Below are positions 1 to 7,544 of a DNA stretch of 37,927 nucleotides, in pieces; position 1 is the first letter of the stretch; every line of letters starts with the position of its first letter. Origin of the DNA: Antarctobacter heliothermus. GTDB taxonomy: Bacteria; Pseudomonadota; Alphaproteobacteria; Rhodobacterales; Rhodobacteraceae. The notes beneath the pieces were generated by a model. It ran no database searches. It saw only the letters and a program-made list of their open reading frames with translations, and was not told the origin of the DNA. The position numbers and the translations under genes were made by a program. Where the stretch lies: the NCBI RefSeq assembly GCF_900188425.1, contig NZ_FZON01000050.1, forward strand, positions 1 to 37,927. The letters run 5' to 3'.

Positions 1-1
1 C

Positions 2-571
2 CCGTCGAAAACCTGTCCGGCGTGCCAGGCCGATATTCCACTGGCATCGCGCGAATGCCCGATCTGCGGCGAGGTGTTGGTCGAGGACGAAGCCGAAACC
101 CGTGAGGGAGCCCTCGGTGGAGCGCTCTCCGACTTCGTGATGACGGAAATCGATCTGCTGAAACGCTCCAGCTTCGAATGGGTCGATCTCTTCGGCACCG
201 AGGATGCGCTGCTGGCCACGGGGTTCTCGGCCTGGGGCGGCGTCTTCTGGCTGGACAGCCTCTGGTACGGCATCGGCGGTGCACGCGGGGTGCAGCCGCA
301 GCTTCTGGGTATCGGAGAGCGCAGCGTCTGTCTTGCGCAGGCCGATGACTGGCTGAACACCCAAGAGACCGACGAAAGCGCCTTCAAGACACGTGCCTGG
401 CTGACCCAGCCCGCCACCGAAAAGCAGCTGCAATATCTCTCGCCCGCCGCGCGTAGCGATTACGGCCTCACCCGCTACAAGGCCTCGGCCCTGATGACCT
501 TCGGCTTCAACAAGCGCGCGATACGCCAGCTGATCCTGAGCGCGGCCCCATCCGCGCTGGAGGCAGCGTGA
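2..571 (+). CDS. C-terminal part of a phage DEAD/DEAH-type helicase (partial)
   Basis: The frame is open from the left edge, so this is the end of a longer gene. The first visible residues form a zinc ribbon (CPAC, then CPIC about 14 residues later), followed by an acidic stretch and about 160 residues rich in Trp/Phe. It ends with a basic helix (residues like NKRAIRQLI). I associate this tail with large SNF2/DEAD-like helicases found at the start of Rhodobacteraceae prophage replication modules. The helicase motifs themselves lie outside the window, so the family call is inference. The first ATG, at 74, lies inside the domain after the second Cys pair and is unlikely to be the true start. 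The stop overlaps the GTG start of the next gene by four bases, consistent with translational coupling. Confidence 0.6.
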   Translation, partial: PSKTCPACQADIPLASRECPICGEVLVEDEAETREGALGGALSDFVMTEIDLLKRSSFEWVDLFGTEDALLATGFSAWGGVFWLDSLWYGIGGARGVQPQLLGIGERSVCLAQADDWLNTQETDESAFKTRAWLTQPATEKQLQYLSPAARSDYGLTRYKASALMTFGFNKRAIRQLILSAAPSALEAA

Positions 572-996
572 GCCATGTCGCGCAAGTCCCATCCCCGCCC
601 ACAGAGGCTCCGGATCGACCGGGCCGTGATCGCCTCTGGCATCCGCGCCCGGTGCTCTGCGCCGTCTGCACATCCCGCACCCGCGGCTTCGGCTGGTTCG
701 ATCCCCACGCGCCTCGCGGCAAACGAACTTACCGCTGGTTCTGCTCCATGGGCTGCCAGGCGGCCTTCACCCTCAAAGCCAGGAAAGGACTGAGCATGGT
801 CGATTTCACCGAAGAGGAAACCCAGGCGCTGCCCGCCGTCATGCGCGCGCTCGCCCCCGAGATGGAGCGGATCGGCTGGGACCGGCCGCTGGCCCAGCTG
901 ACCCAGAGCGACATGCACCGGCTGATCGTCATCACCGTCGAGGCCTTCCGCGCCGAGATGGCCGAGATCGCCAGCCTGGCGGAGGTGCCGTTCTGA
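568..996 (+). CDS. DUF6511-like small zinc-binding phage protein
   Basis: A 142-residue protein of unknown function. The GTG start at 568 overlaps the preceding stop (GTGA). Residues about 31-62 contain CAVC, then an FGWFDP segment and a WFCSMGCQ segment. Together these supply four cysteines that could bind one zinc ion. The C-terminal half is acidic and helical (EEETQALPAVMRALAPEMERIGW). I recognise the arrangement as DUF6511, a family seen between the helicase and nuclease genes of Rhodobacterales phages. Its position suggests a replication or recombination accessory role, but nothing in the sequence shows an enzymatic activity. The stop (994-996) overlaps the next ATG by one base. Confidence 0.65.
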   Translation: MSHVAQVPSPPTEAPDRPGRDRLWHPRPVLCAVCTSRTRGFGWFDPHAPRGKRTYRWFCSMGCQAAFTLKARKGLSMVDFTEEETQALPAVMRALAPEMERIGWDRPLAQLTQSDMHRLIVITVEAFRAEMAEIASLAEVPF

Positions 997-1763
997 TGCT
1001 GGACTATAACCGCCGCCCCAGCTTCGCCGATCGCGTCAACGAGACCATCGATGTGACCCTCACGGCCGAAAATGCGGCAAGGACACCGCGTGATTACCTC
1101 GGTGGCTCTCGCCTTGGCCACGCCTGCGAACGCGCGCTGCAATTCGAGTTCACGGCCACGCCGAAAGACGAGGGGCAGGAGTTCTCCGGCCAGCTGCTGC
1201 GCATCTTCGCCATCGGCCATGCCCTTGAGGACCTGGCGGTGGCCTGGCTGCGCGGCGCGGGCTTCGAGCTCTACACCCGCAAGGGCAATCGCCCCGATGG
1301 TGGCCAGTTCGGCTTCTCTGTCGCTGGCGGGCGCATCCGCGGCCATGTCGACGGGATCATTGCCGCAGGGCCGGAAGGTCTCGAGCTGGCCATTCCCGCG
1401 CTCTGGGAATGCAAGACGATGAACGCCAAGAACTGGCGCGCCTGCGTCAAGGAGGGCGTGACCCAATCAAAGCCCGTCTATGCGGCCCAGATCGCGGTTT
1501 ACCAGGCCTACATGGAGGCAACCGTGCCGGGCATCAGCGCCGCGCCAGCCCTGTTCACCGCCATCAACAAGGACACGGCAGAGATGCACCACGAGTTGGT
1601 GCCGTTCGATGCCGATTTGGCGCAGCGCATGTCCGACCGCGGCGTTCGGATCCTGCAGGCCACCGACGCTGGCGAGTTGCTGCCACGCGTCGCCGCCAAT
1701 CGCGACTTTTTCGAATGCCGCTTCTGCTCCTGGGCGGAGCGCTGCTGGGGGATGCCCACATGA
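996..1763 (+). CDS. PD-(D/E)XK superfamily nuclease (RecB/Cas4-like)
   Basis: 255 residues. The start, YLGGSRLGHACERALQFEF, resembles the N-terminal segment of RecB/Cas4-type nucleases. A nuclease core follows: an Asp in GHVDGII (about residue 112) and E-x-K in ALWECKTMN (about residues 135-139) form the D...ExK catalytic pair. A Gln/Tyr motif (YAAQIAVYQAYM) matches the usual QxxxY element. The C-terminus carries two close cysteines (CRFC) plus a third (ERCWG), recalling the iron-sulphur/zinc knuckle of Cas4/AddB-like exonucleases, although only three Cys are obvious. Such phage enzymes trim DNA ends in recombination. It is coupled to the genes on both sides: TGATG at the start and ATGA at the end. 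Confidence 0.8.
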   Translation: MLDYNRRPSFADRVNETIDVTLTAENAARTPRDYLGGSRLGHACERALQFEFTATPKDEGQEFSGQLLRIFAIGHALEDLAVAWLRGAGFELYTRKGNRPDGGQFGFSVAGGRIRGHVDGIIAAGPEGLELAIPALWECKTMNAKNWRACVKEGVTQSKPVYAAQIAVYQAYMEATVPGISAAPALFTAINKDTAEMHHELVPFDADLAQRMSDRGVRILQATDAGELLPRVAANRDFFECRFCSWAERCWGMPT

Positions 1764-4177
1764 GCGACGACGTTCCCGACGATCCCACCACACCCCGCTT
1801 GCACGAGGCCCGCACCATGAGCGACGACACGACCACCGACACCAGTACCGACAGTGCCAACGTGACGCCTCAGGCCCCGAAAGAGAACCTGGTTCACTTC
1901 AACCCATGGCGCGATTTCAACGATGCGCCGTCGCAGATCGACGTGTTCGGTGACGAGCCGGATCCGGAGCAGATCGCGCAATTCATGGAGGTGGTGTTCG
2001 GCTACTGCGACGGGCTGATCCCGGTCCGCAGCTTCATCGACAAGGGCCAGGGTTTCGATGGCCGTCCGCACAACATCTGGATCGATGCCGGCGAAAATGT
2101 CACCGACAAGATGACCACCTTTGCCAACTGGGCGGCTCGCGAAGGCGCTGCCGTCTATGTGATTCCCGGCACTGTCGCCGAGCCAGGACAGGCCAAGGCG
2201 GCCGATATCCAGCAAATGCAGACGGTGGTCGTCGACATCGACACCGGCGACATCGCCGCCAAGCGCGCCCATCTCGAGCGCCATCTCGGCCCACCCACGA
2301 TGGTGGTCGAAAGCGGCGGTGTCACGCCTGAGGGACAGCACAAGGCGCATGTCTGGTGGAAACTCACCGAGCCCGCCCAGGGCAGCGACATTGCGCGCGT
2401 GACCCGTCTGCGCGGTGACATCGCCGCCAAGATCGGCGGCGACATGCATTTCCGCTCGGCGCATCAACCGATCCGGGTGGCAGGCTCGGTCTATTACAAG
2501 AACAACCTCAAGACGCAGGTGCGCATTGTCGCTCTGAACGCCGGTCTTGAGCGCGATCTGACGGAGTTCACCGAGGCGGTGACTGATATGCCGCCTGCGC
2601 CGGGGGTGTCCTTGCAGCCTGAATTCACCCATCCCGACAAGCCCGCCATGGACGACGTGCTGGTCACGCCGGTGCGCGAGGGCGCCCAAGACGACTGGTC
2701 TCGCTTCGAAGGTGCGTCGGCCGCGATCGGCCACTTCATCCGCATGGTCCACGAGGGCCGGATGACAAAGGACGAGGGCTGGGAAGGCATCTGCGGCTAC
2801 AATGCAGCCATGCTGCGGCCCCAGTGGCCAGTGGAACGGCTGAAGCGCGAGTCCGAGCGTCTCTGGGCACGCCATGTCGAGAAATACGGCCCGCCATTGG
2901 TTCGGCTCGACAGCGCCGCCCCTGCGCCCGACGAGATGCCCGCCTTCACGCTCGGCGCATTGCTCGATGACACGAGCCCGATGCCCGAGGACATCATTGC
3001 GCCCCGCGTGCTGACGCCGGGCGGGCTGCTGGTACTAGGCGGCGCGCCCAAGGTCGGCAAGAGCGATCTGCTGATCTCCTGGCTCGTTCACATGGCCGCC
3101 GGTGTGCCGTTTCTCGGCTTCACGCCGCCGCGCCCTCTGCGGGTGTTCTATCTGCAGGCCGAGATCCAGTATCACTACCTGCGCGAGCGGCTGAAGCAGA
3201 TCGCCCTGCCACCAGAGGTAATGGCCGCCGCGCGCAATACTTTCGTGGCCACCCCAAAACTGAAGATGCTGCTCGACAACGAGGGCAGCGTGCGGGTGGC
3301 CCGCGCCGTGCGGACGGCCTTCCCCGATGCGCCAGTGGACATCATCTGCGTCGACCCGATCCGGAACCTGTTTGACGGTGGGCCGGACGGCGGCGGCGAG
3401 AACGACAACACCGCCATGATGTTCTTCCTGAAGGAACGGGTGGAGGTCCTGCGCGACCATATCGACCCCGACTGTGGGGTGATCCTGATCCACCACACCA
3501 AGAAGCTCAGCAAGCAGCAGGTGAAGGACGATCCCTTCCTGGCACTTTCCGGCGCCAGTGCCCTGCGCGGGTTCTACACCTCCGGTCTGATCCTGCACCG
3601 ACCCGACGAGGAGTGCTCGCAGCGCAAGCTGGAAATCGAGATGCGCAATGGCCCCGCGCTGCCGCCCAAGGTGATCGACAAGGTCGGCGGCCAATGGGTC
3701 GAGATCAACCCGATGAACGAGCGGTTGGTTCGCCAGGAGGTAGGGGCCAAGCATGACGCCGAGCGGGACCGCAAGGGTGGTGTGATCGTAAACATGATCG
3801 CCCAGCAGGCCGATCAGGGCAAGATGTTCACACCGAGCCAGTTCGCCGCGAAGTTCGAGAACCGGGGCAGTCTCGGCGGACAGACAGGCATCCGCCAACG
3901 GATCCATGTTCTCGCCACCAAGGGCCATGTGAAGTTCGTGCGAGGCGACCCGGCTGGCGATCTGGGTCTCAAGCGGGATCGCTCGAAGTTCGGCTATCTC
4001 TGCGTCCGGGACATGCATCTGCGCACCGATACCGAGGTCATCGACGAAGAGACCGGTGAGGTCTCCCCGGCCTTTGCCCGGGTGCTGCCGACCGACTTCA
4101 TGTGCCCTCAGACCGGGGTGCTCTTGCCGGTCGAGAATCCGGAAATCTGGGTCGATCAGGACGAGGTCGAGGCATGA
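1760..4177 (+). CDS. RepA-like AAA ATPase / primase-helicase replication protein
   Basis: I place the start at ATG 1760, whose ATGA overlaps the stop of the nuclease gene; an ATG in the same frame at 1817 is possible. The open frame extends upstream of 1760, but that part is a shadow of the nuclease. The product has 805 residues. The N-terminal half has a primase-like/RepB-type segment (TVVVDIDTGD, then HKAHVWWKL). The C-terminal half is a RecA/AAA_25 ATPase: Walker A GAPKVGKS at about residues 428-435, Walker B-like IICVDPI near 528, and ILIHHTKK near 574. A winged-helix-like tail follows. RepA-type hexameric helicases load at iteron origins, and a repeat array lies directly downstream, so I infer that this is the replication initiator/helicase. 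Confidence 0.8.
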   Translation: MSDDVPDDPTTPRLHEARTMSDDTTTDTSTDSANVTPQAPKENLVHFNPWRDFNDAPSQIDVFGDEPDPEQIAQFMEVVFGYCDGLIPVRSFIDKGQGFDGRPHNIWIDAGENVTDKMTTFANWAAREGAAVYVIPGTVAEPGQAKAADIQQMQTVVVDIDTGDIAAKRAHLERHLGPPTMVVESGGVTPEGQHKAHVWWKLTEPAQGSDIARVTRLRGDIAAKIGGDMHFRSAHQPIRVAGSVYYKNNLKTQVRIVALNAGLERDLTEFTEAVTDMPPAPGVSLQPEFTHPDKPAMDDVLVTPVREGAQDDWSRFEGASAAIGHFIRMVHEGRMTKDEGWEGICGYNAAMLRPQWPVERLKRESERLWARHVEKYGPPLVRLDSAAPAPDEMPAFTLGALLDDTSPMPEDIIAPRVLTPGGLLVLGGAPKVGKSDLLISWLVHMAAGVPFLGFTPPRPLRVFYLQAEIQYHYLRERLKQIALPPEVMAAARNTFVATPKLKMLLDNEGSVRVARAVRTAFPDAPVDIICVDPIRNLFDGGPDGGGENDNTAMMFFLKERVEVLRDHIDPDCGVILIHHTKKLSKQQVKDDPFLALSGASALRGFYTSGLILHRPDEECSQRKLEIEMRNGPALPPKVIDKVGGQWVEINPMNERLVRQEVGAKHDAERDRKGGVIVNMIAQQADQGKMFTPSQFAAKFENRGSLGGQTGIRQRIHVLATKGHVKFVRGDPAGDLGLKRDRSKFGYLCVRDMHLRTDTEVIDEETGEVSPAFARVLPTDFMCPQTGVLLPVENPEIWVDQDEVEA

Positions 4178-4200
4178 TGTCAGCGTCCGAAACACCCTCA

Positions 4201-4404
4201 TTCCAGAACACGGATCGTCCGAGATCTGGGCAGAACACGGCCCGTGTTCTGGGTCGCCGTGTTCTGTGTTCTGGAATTACTCGAGTCGTATCAACGGGTT
4301 ACGCCAGAACGCAGAACACAGATTGCGATCTGCCAACCCCTCATCCGTGTTCTGGAAATCGCGTAGCAATTTCAACCACTTATTCCAGAACGCAGAACAC
4401 GGAT
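4201..4404. repeat. Iteron-like CAGAACAC repeat array, candidate replication origin
   Basis: The core CAGAACACGG occurs on the + strand at 4204-4213, 4231-4240 and 4393-4402, with CAGAACACAG at 4312-4321. On the - strand it occurs at 4242-4251, 4257-4266, 4264-4273 (ending AG) and 4345-4354. Half-length copies CAGAACGC lie at 4305-4312 and 4386-4393. The copies at 4231-4240 and 4242-4251 form a perfect inverted repeat with a 1-base centre. Three blocks are double copies offset by 7 bases. The array lies just after the replication ATPase gene. Clustered direct and inverted iterons next to a Rep gene are typical of origins; an operator array is the alternative. The repeats are seen directly; origin function is inferred. 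Confidence 0.6.
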
Positions 4405-4407
4405 TTT

Positions 4408-4463
4408 CCTACCCTAAGGGGTAGGTGTTTCCCCGCTGGGGGCGGGGAGACACCACCTACCCC
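4408..4463 (+). promoter_or_regulatory. Competing stem-loops upstream of the resolvase gene
   Basis: Segment GGGTAGG (4419-4425) can pair with CCTACCC at 4408-4414 (4-base loop), or with CCTACCCC at 4456-4463. The second pairing extends an inner stem (TTTCCCCGC 4428-4436 with GCGGGGAGA 4442-4450). The two structures exclude each other. This could be an attenuator, part of the origin, or a transcription stop without a T-run. The pairing is seen; the function is not known. Confidence 0.4.
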
Positions 4464-4588
4464 GGGGCGATCTCATAGGGCCGACCAGAGCCCGTGCGAA
4501 CCCCATCCGACGACGGCGGCCCGTACCGCCAAGCACATGACCGCCGTCGTCTTCCACCCGAGCAACCATCCCAAAAAGGAGACCACCC

Positions 4589-5125
4589 ATGGCTGACATG
4601 ACTCTGATCACCGCTGTCCGCGGTGCAAGGATTGAATCACCGCCTACCATCCATACTGGCCGTACCATCATGGCCCTCGATCTCGGCACAACCACTGGCT
4701 GGGCGTTGCGCGATCACACCGGCCTGATCACGAGCGGCACAGTGTCGTTCCGGCCAAGCCGCTATGACGGCGGCGGGATGCGCTACCTGCGGTTCACCAA
4801 CTGGCTGACCGAGATCGACCGGTTGTCCGGGCCGATCGAAGCAGTCTATTTCGAGGAGGTCCGTCGCCATGCGGGGACCGACGCCGCCCATGTTTATGGC
4901 GGCCTGATGGCTGTTCTGACCAGCTGGGCGGAATTGCGCGGCGTGCCCTATCAGGGCGTGCCGGTTGGCACCATCAAACGCCACGCCACCGGCAAGGGCA
5001 ATGCACCGAAGCAGGCAATGATCGATGCGGCCCGGGCCCGCGGATTCAGCCCTGCGGACGACAACGAGGCCGATGCCATCGCCATCCTGCTCTGGGCCAT
5101 CGAGACTGGCGGAGGTGTCGCATGA
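4589..5125 (+). CDS. RuvC-like Holliday junction resolvase
   Basis: 178 residues with an RNase H fold signature of the phage RuvC family. The first catalytic Asp is in MALDLGTTTGWAL (D31), an acidic strand is YFEEVRR (about residues 89-95), and a C-terminal DDNEADAIAI (about 154-163) supplies the last acidic residues. The basic segment VGTIKRHATGKGNAPK between them is typical of RuvC DNA-binding loops. The enzyme would resolve branched replication and recombination intermediates before packaging. The ATG at 4589 is preceded by a strong AAGGAG site; an internal ATG at 4670, just before the catalytic motif, would also leave the domain intact. The stop overlaps the next start (ATGA). Confidence 0.85.
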   Translation: MADMTLITAVRGARIESPPTIHTGRTIMALDLGTTTGWALRDHTGLITSGTVSFRPSRYDGGGMRYLRFTNWLTEIDRLSGPIEAVYFEEVRRHAGTDAAHVYGGLMAVLTSWAELRGVPYQGVPVGTIKRHATGKGNAPKQAMIDAARARGFSPADDNEADAIAILLWAIETGGGVA

Positions 5126-5325
5126 AATGGCATCCCCGTGGTTACGGCGGAGCGCGCCGCGATCCCGATCAGGTCAAGCGCGATGGCTGGCAGGAACAGC
5201 AGATGCTGGCGGTCTCGCTGGATGATGACCGCCTGACATGGCCCGAGCGCGAACTGGTGCGCCAGCTCGGCGAGAAGCTCTATGGCAAGCTGCCCGCAGT
5301 GCGGGAGGTGCGCAATGGCAGGTGA
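5122..5325 (+). CDS. Small hypothetical phage protein
   Basis: 67 residues, rich in charged and Trp residues (KWHPRGYGG at the start; LTWPERELVRQLGEKLYG near the end). I do not recognise a named domain. ATGA coupling to the resolvase gene upstream and overlap with the start of the DUF6362-like gene downstream support that it is translated. There are no cysteines, no signal peptide and no membrane segment. A helical, possibly DNA- or protein-binding accessory protein of the replication module is plausible, but that is only context. Confidence 0.6.
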   Translation: MKWHPRGYGGARRDPDQVKRDGWQEQQMLAVSLDDDRLTWPERELVRQLGEKLYGKLPAVREVRNGR

Positions 5326-5764
5326 ATGGACAACGGCAAAGGTCGAGGACCGGCTGGAATGCGCCGCCGACGTGCACCGCGCATTGCCCGACGTCAGGCC
5401 CACCGGGTTCTTCAACGCGTGGCCGGAATACTTCCACAGCTTCGCGGACCGCGTCGGTCAGGAGCCGCGGATGCGCCGCCCCTTGCCGTCGCCGCGCCAG
5501 ATCACCGAGGCTGAGGAAGCGATGCTCTGGCTGCGCTGGCTGGAACGTGATGACGCCCGGATCGTCTGGCTGCGGGCCGAGCGCACCCCGTGGAAGAAGA
5601 TCACCTGGGAGATCGGGCTGAGCCGCCCGGCCGCCAGCCGCCATTGGCAATACGGCGTCGCGCTGATCACCTGGCGGCTCAATGGGCGCATGCCGCCTTC
5701 GAAGCGGTCACAGCGCTTCGTGGTCGAGAACGCGAACAACCTGTCAAGAAAAATCGTACTGTGA
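5315..5764 (+). CDS. DUF6362-like phage protein with HTH-like C-terminus
   Basis: I chose ATG 5315, preceded by GGGAGG at 5303-5308, over the earlier in-frame ATG at 5282, which lies deep in the upstream gene. The product has 149 residues and begins MAGEWTTAKVEDRLECAADV. Its middle is rich in Trp (MLWLRWLERDDARIVWLRAE). The stretch PWKKITWEIGLSRPAASRHWQYG near residues 93-115 looks like a helix-turn-helix (K-x-I-x-x-E-x-G-x-S-x-x-x-x-R), so DNA binding is likely. I recognise the family as DUF6362, a Rhodobacterales phage family without a known role. Being last in the early operon, it could act as a regulator; that is inference. Confidence 0.65.
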   Translation: MAGEWTTAKVEDRLECAADVHRALPDVRPTGFFNAWPEYFHSFADRVGQEPRMRRPLPSPRQITEAEEAMLWLRWLERDDARIVWLRAERTPWKKITWEIGLSRPAASRHWQYGVALITWRLNGRMPPSKRSQRFVVENANNLSRKIVL

Positions 5765-6166
5765 CAGAATTTTTGGAGAGACATCGCAACGGGTTACAGT
5801 TTCCGGCTGAGAGGCTACAAATTGGATATACTCGGGAGATGAGCGCGCAGGCAGAGGCCTCGCAGCTGGCTTCCGGGGTCCAGCGAAGGGTCCAGCCGGG
5901 GTCCAATCCTCTAACCCACTGACTTTACGGGTCCTTCCTGGCCATTAACGTATACGGGCGGGCGAAGCGCGCAATATCGCCAGCGACAGGGCCGGTTTTT
6001 TGGGAAGCCACCCCGGCGGGTATCCACCCGCGACCTTCTGAAAACCTAAACAAAACAAACCTTTGGAACCGGACGCGTCCGGCGGCCGCTGGACCCTTTG
6101 CGGAGTCCAGGCTGGCTGCGGGTGTCCGGAGTCCAGGGGTCCACCCCATTGAGGCGAACCGAAATC
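5765..6166. other. 402-bp intergenic region with clustered GTCCA motifs
   Basis: No gene is supported on either strand; the only + strand candidate is a 27-codon frame from 5839 with a Shine-Dalgarno-like site that is too close. GTCCA occurs at 5878, 5890 and 5901 (spacing 12 and 11), and again at 6105, 6131 and 6139. A short hairpin, GCGGGT/ACCCGC, lies at 6016-6031. TATACT at 5827-5832 resembles a -10 box but has no good -35. The stretch probably contains the promoter of the methyltransferase genes, which I cannot place precisely. Confidence 0.45.
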
Positions 6167-7543
6167 ATGACGCTCAGCTTTGCCCCGGACGCGATCGAGA
6201 CCTGGCCGCTGGCCATGCTCCAGCCCTACGCGAAAAACGCGAAGGCGCATGGCGCAGACCAGGTCGCGAAGATCGCTGCCAGCATGGCGGAGTTTGGCTG
6301 GACTGTTCCCTGTCTGGTCGCCGACGACGGCGAGCTGATCGCGGGCCATGGCCGGGTGCTGGCGGCGGCGCAGCTCGGGCTGACCGAAGCGCCGGTGATC
6401 GTGCTGGGGCATCTGTCCGAGGCGCAGCGTCGGGCATATCGGATCGCGGACAATAAACTTACCGAGCTCGGCACATGGGACGAGGCGCTGCTGTCGGCGG
6501 AACTCAACGATCTGCTGGCCGAGGACTACGACCTGTCGCTGGTCGGTTTTTCGGATGGCGAGTTGGACAAGCTGTTGGCTTATGTGCCGGAGGGGGACGG
6601 CGACGAAGATGGTGCTAGCGGCTCCGTGCCGCCGGTGACCATCCCCGAGCCGCCGCGCAATCCGGCATCGCAAACGGGCGATCTCTGGATCCTTGGCGAA
6701 CACCGGTTGCTCTGCGGTGACAGCACCAGCGCCACCGATGTGCGTCGCCTGATGAATGGCGAACGGGCGATCCTATTCGCCACCGACCCGCCATATCTCG
6801 TCGACTACGACGGCTCGAACCATCCGACGCGGAACAAGGACTGGTCGGCGTCCTACGGCACGACTTGGGACGACAGTTCTCAGGGGGCCGAGCTCTACGA
6901 CGGCTTCATCGCCGCCGCCGTCGCGGAAGCCATCGCCGAGAACGCCGCGTGGTATTGCTGGCACGCCTCGCGCCGCCAGGCGATGCTGGAAGCCTGCTGG
7001 GAAAAGGCCGGAGCCTTCGTGCACCAGCAGATCATCTGGGTGAAAGATCGCGGGGTGCTCACCCGGTCCCATTACCTCTGGAAGCACGAGCCCTGCTTCA
7101 TGGGCTGGCGACGCCCAAACCGCCCGCCGAAGGTCGCCGAGGAAACGCTGCCATCGACATGGGCGCTGCCGAGCTTCACCAAGGATGAGCGGCCCGACCA
7201 TCCGACGCCGAAACCGCTCGACGCGTTCGGGATCCCGATGCGCCAGCATGTTGCGCGCGGCGGGCTTTGCTACGAGCCGTTCTGTGGCTCCGGATCGCAG
7301 ATCATGGCCGGTGAAGCCAATGGCCGCCGCGTCTTCGCGATGGAAATCAGCCCGGCTTACATCGACGTCGCCGTCGAACGTTGGCAGGCCGACACCGGCC
7401 GCGATGCGATCCTCGAGGGCGATGGCAGAACTTTTGGGCAGATCAGAACCGAACGACTGGGCGACAATGCTGACGCCCCCGCCGATGCGCCTGACACTGA
7501 CGCCGACCCAGAACCCGCCCGCAAACCCAAATCCGCCGCGTGA
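6167..7543 (+). CDS. ParB-domain / DNA N-methyltransferase fusion
   Basis: The start is ATG 6167; the upstream extension to 6098 reads through the GTCCA repeats. 458 residues. Residues 1 to about 140 form a ParB/Srx-type domain (PYAKNAKAH; ELIAGHGRVLAAAQLG; RAYRIADNKLTELG). Residues from about 165 form a beta-class amino-methyltransferase: the target motif DPPYLVDYDG near 206 (DPPY points to N6-adenine or N4-cytosine) comes before the SAM-binding motif FCGSGSQIMAGE near 371. The fusion is common in phages and prophages. It would modify phage or host DNA and so protect it from restriction, or act as an orphan regulatory methylase. No partner endonuclease lies next to it. The tail after about residue 425 is acidic, Pro-rich and probably disordered. 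Confidence 0.85.
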   Translation: MTLSFAPDAIETWPLAMLQPYAKNAKAHGADQVAKIAASMAEFGWTVPCLVADDGELIAGHGRVLAAAQLGLTEAPVIVLGHLSEAQRRAYRIADNKLTELGTWDEALLSAELNDLLAEDYDLSLVGFSDGELDKLLAYVPEGDGDEDGASGSVPPVTIPEPPRNPASQTGDLWILGEHRLLCGDSTSATDVRRLMNGERAILFATDPPYLVDYDGSNHPTRNKDWSASYGTTWDDSSQGAELYDGFIAAAVAEAIAENAAWYCWHASRRQAMLEACWEKAGAFVHQQIIWVKDRGVLTRSHYLWKHEPCFMGWRRPNRPPKVAEETLPSTWALPSFTKDERPDHPTPKPLDAFGIPMRQHVARGGLCYEPFCGSGSQIMAGEANGRRVFAMEISPAYIDVAVERWQADTGRDAILEGDGRTFGQIRTERLGDNADAPADAPDTDADPEPARKPKSAA

Positions 7544-7544
7544 C

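Larger units (their letters stand above)
4178..4588 (+). other. 411-bp non-coding stretch with repeat array and hairpins
   Basis: No convincing gene. A frame starting at ATG 4174 stays open to 4596, but its product is low in hydrophobic core and its repeats follow the DNA repeats, so I treat it as incidental. The left half holds ten copies of a CAGAAC-type repeat, the middle holds two competing hairpins, and the right end holds a strong ribosome binding site (AAGGAG near 4577) for the resolvase gene. Confidence 0.6.

Noticed and set aside
475-4201. Long minus-strand ORFs opposite the replication genes (147 to 455 codons)
   Set aside because: They mirror the codon pattern of the + strand genes in high-GC DNA, show no recognisable motif and lack ribosome binding sites.
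4174-4596. Open frame of 140 codons spanning the repeat array, with ATGA overlap to the ATPase gene
   Set aside because: Its peptide repeats simply mirror the DNA repeats, it runs through the hairpins, and it overlaps the well-supported resolvase start. It remains possible but I see no domain.
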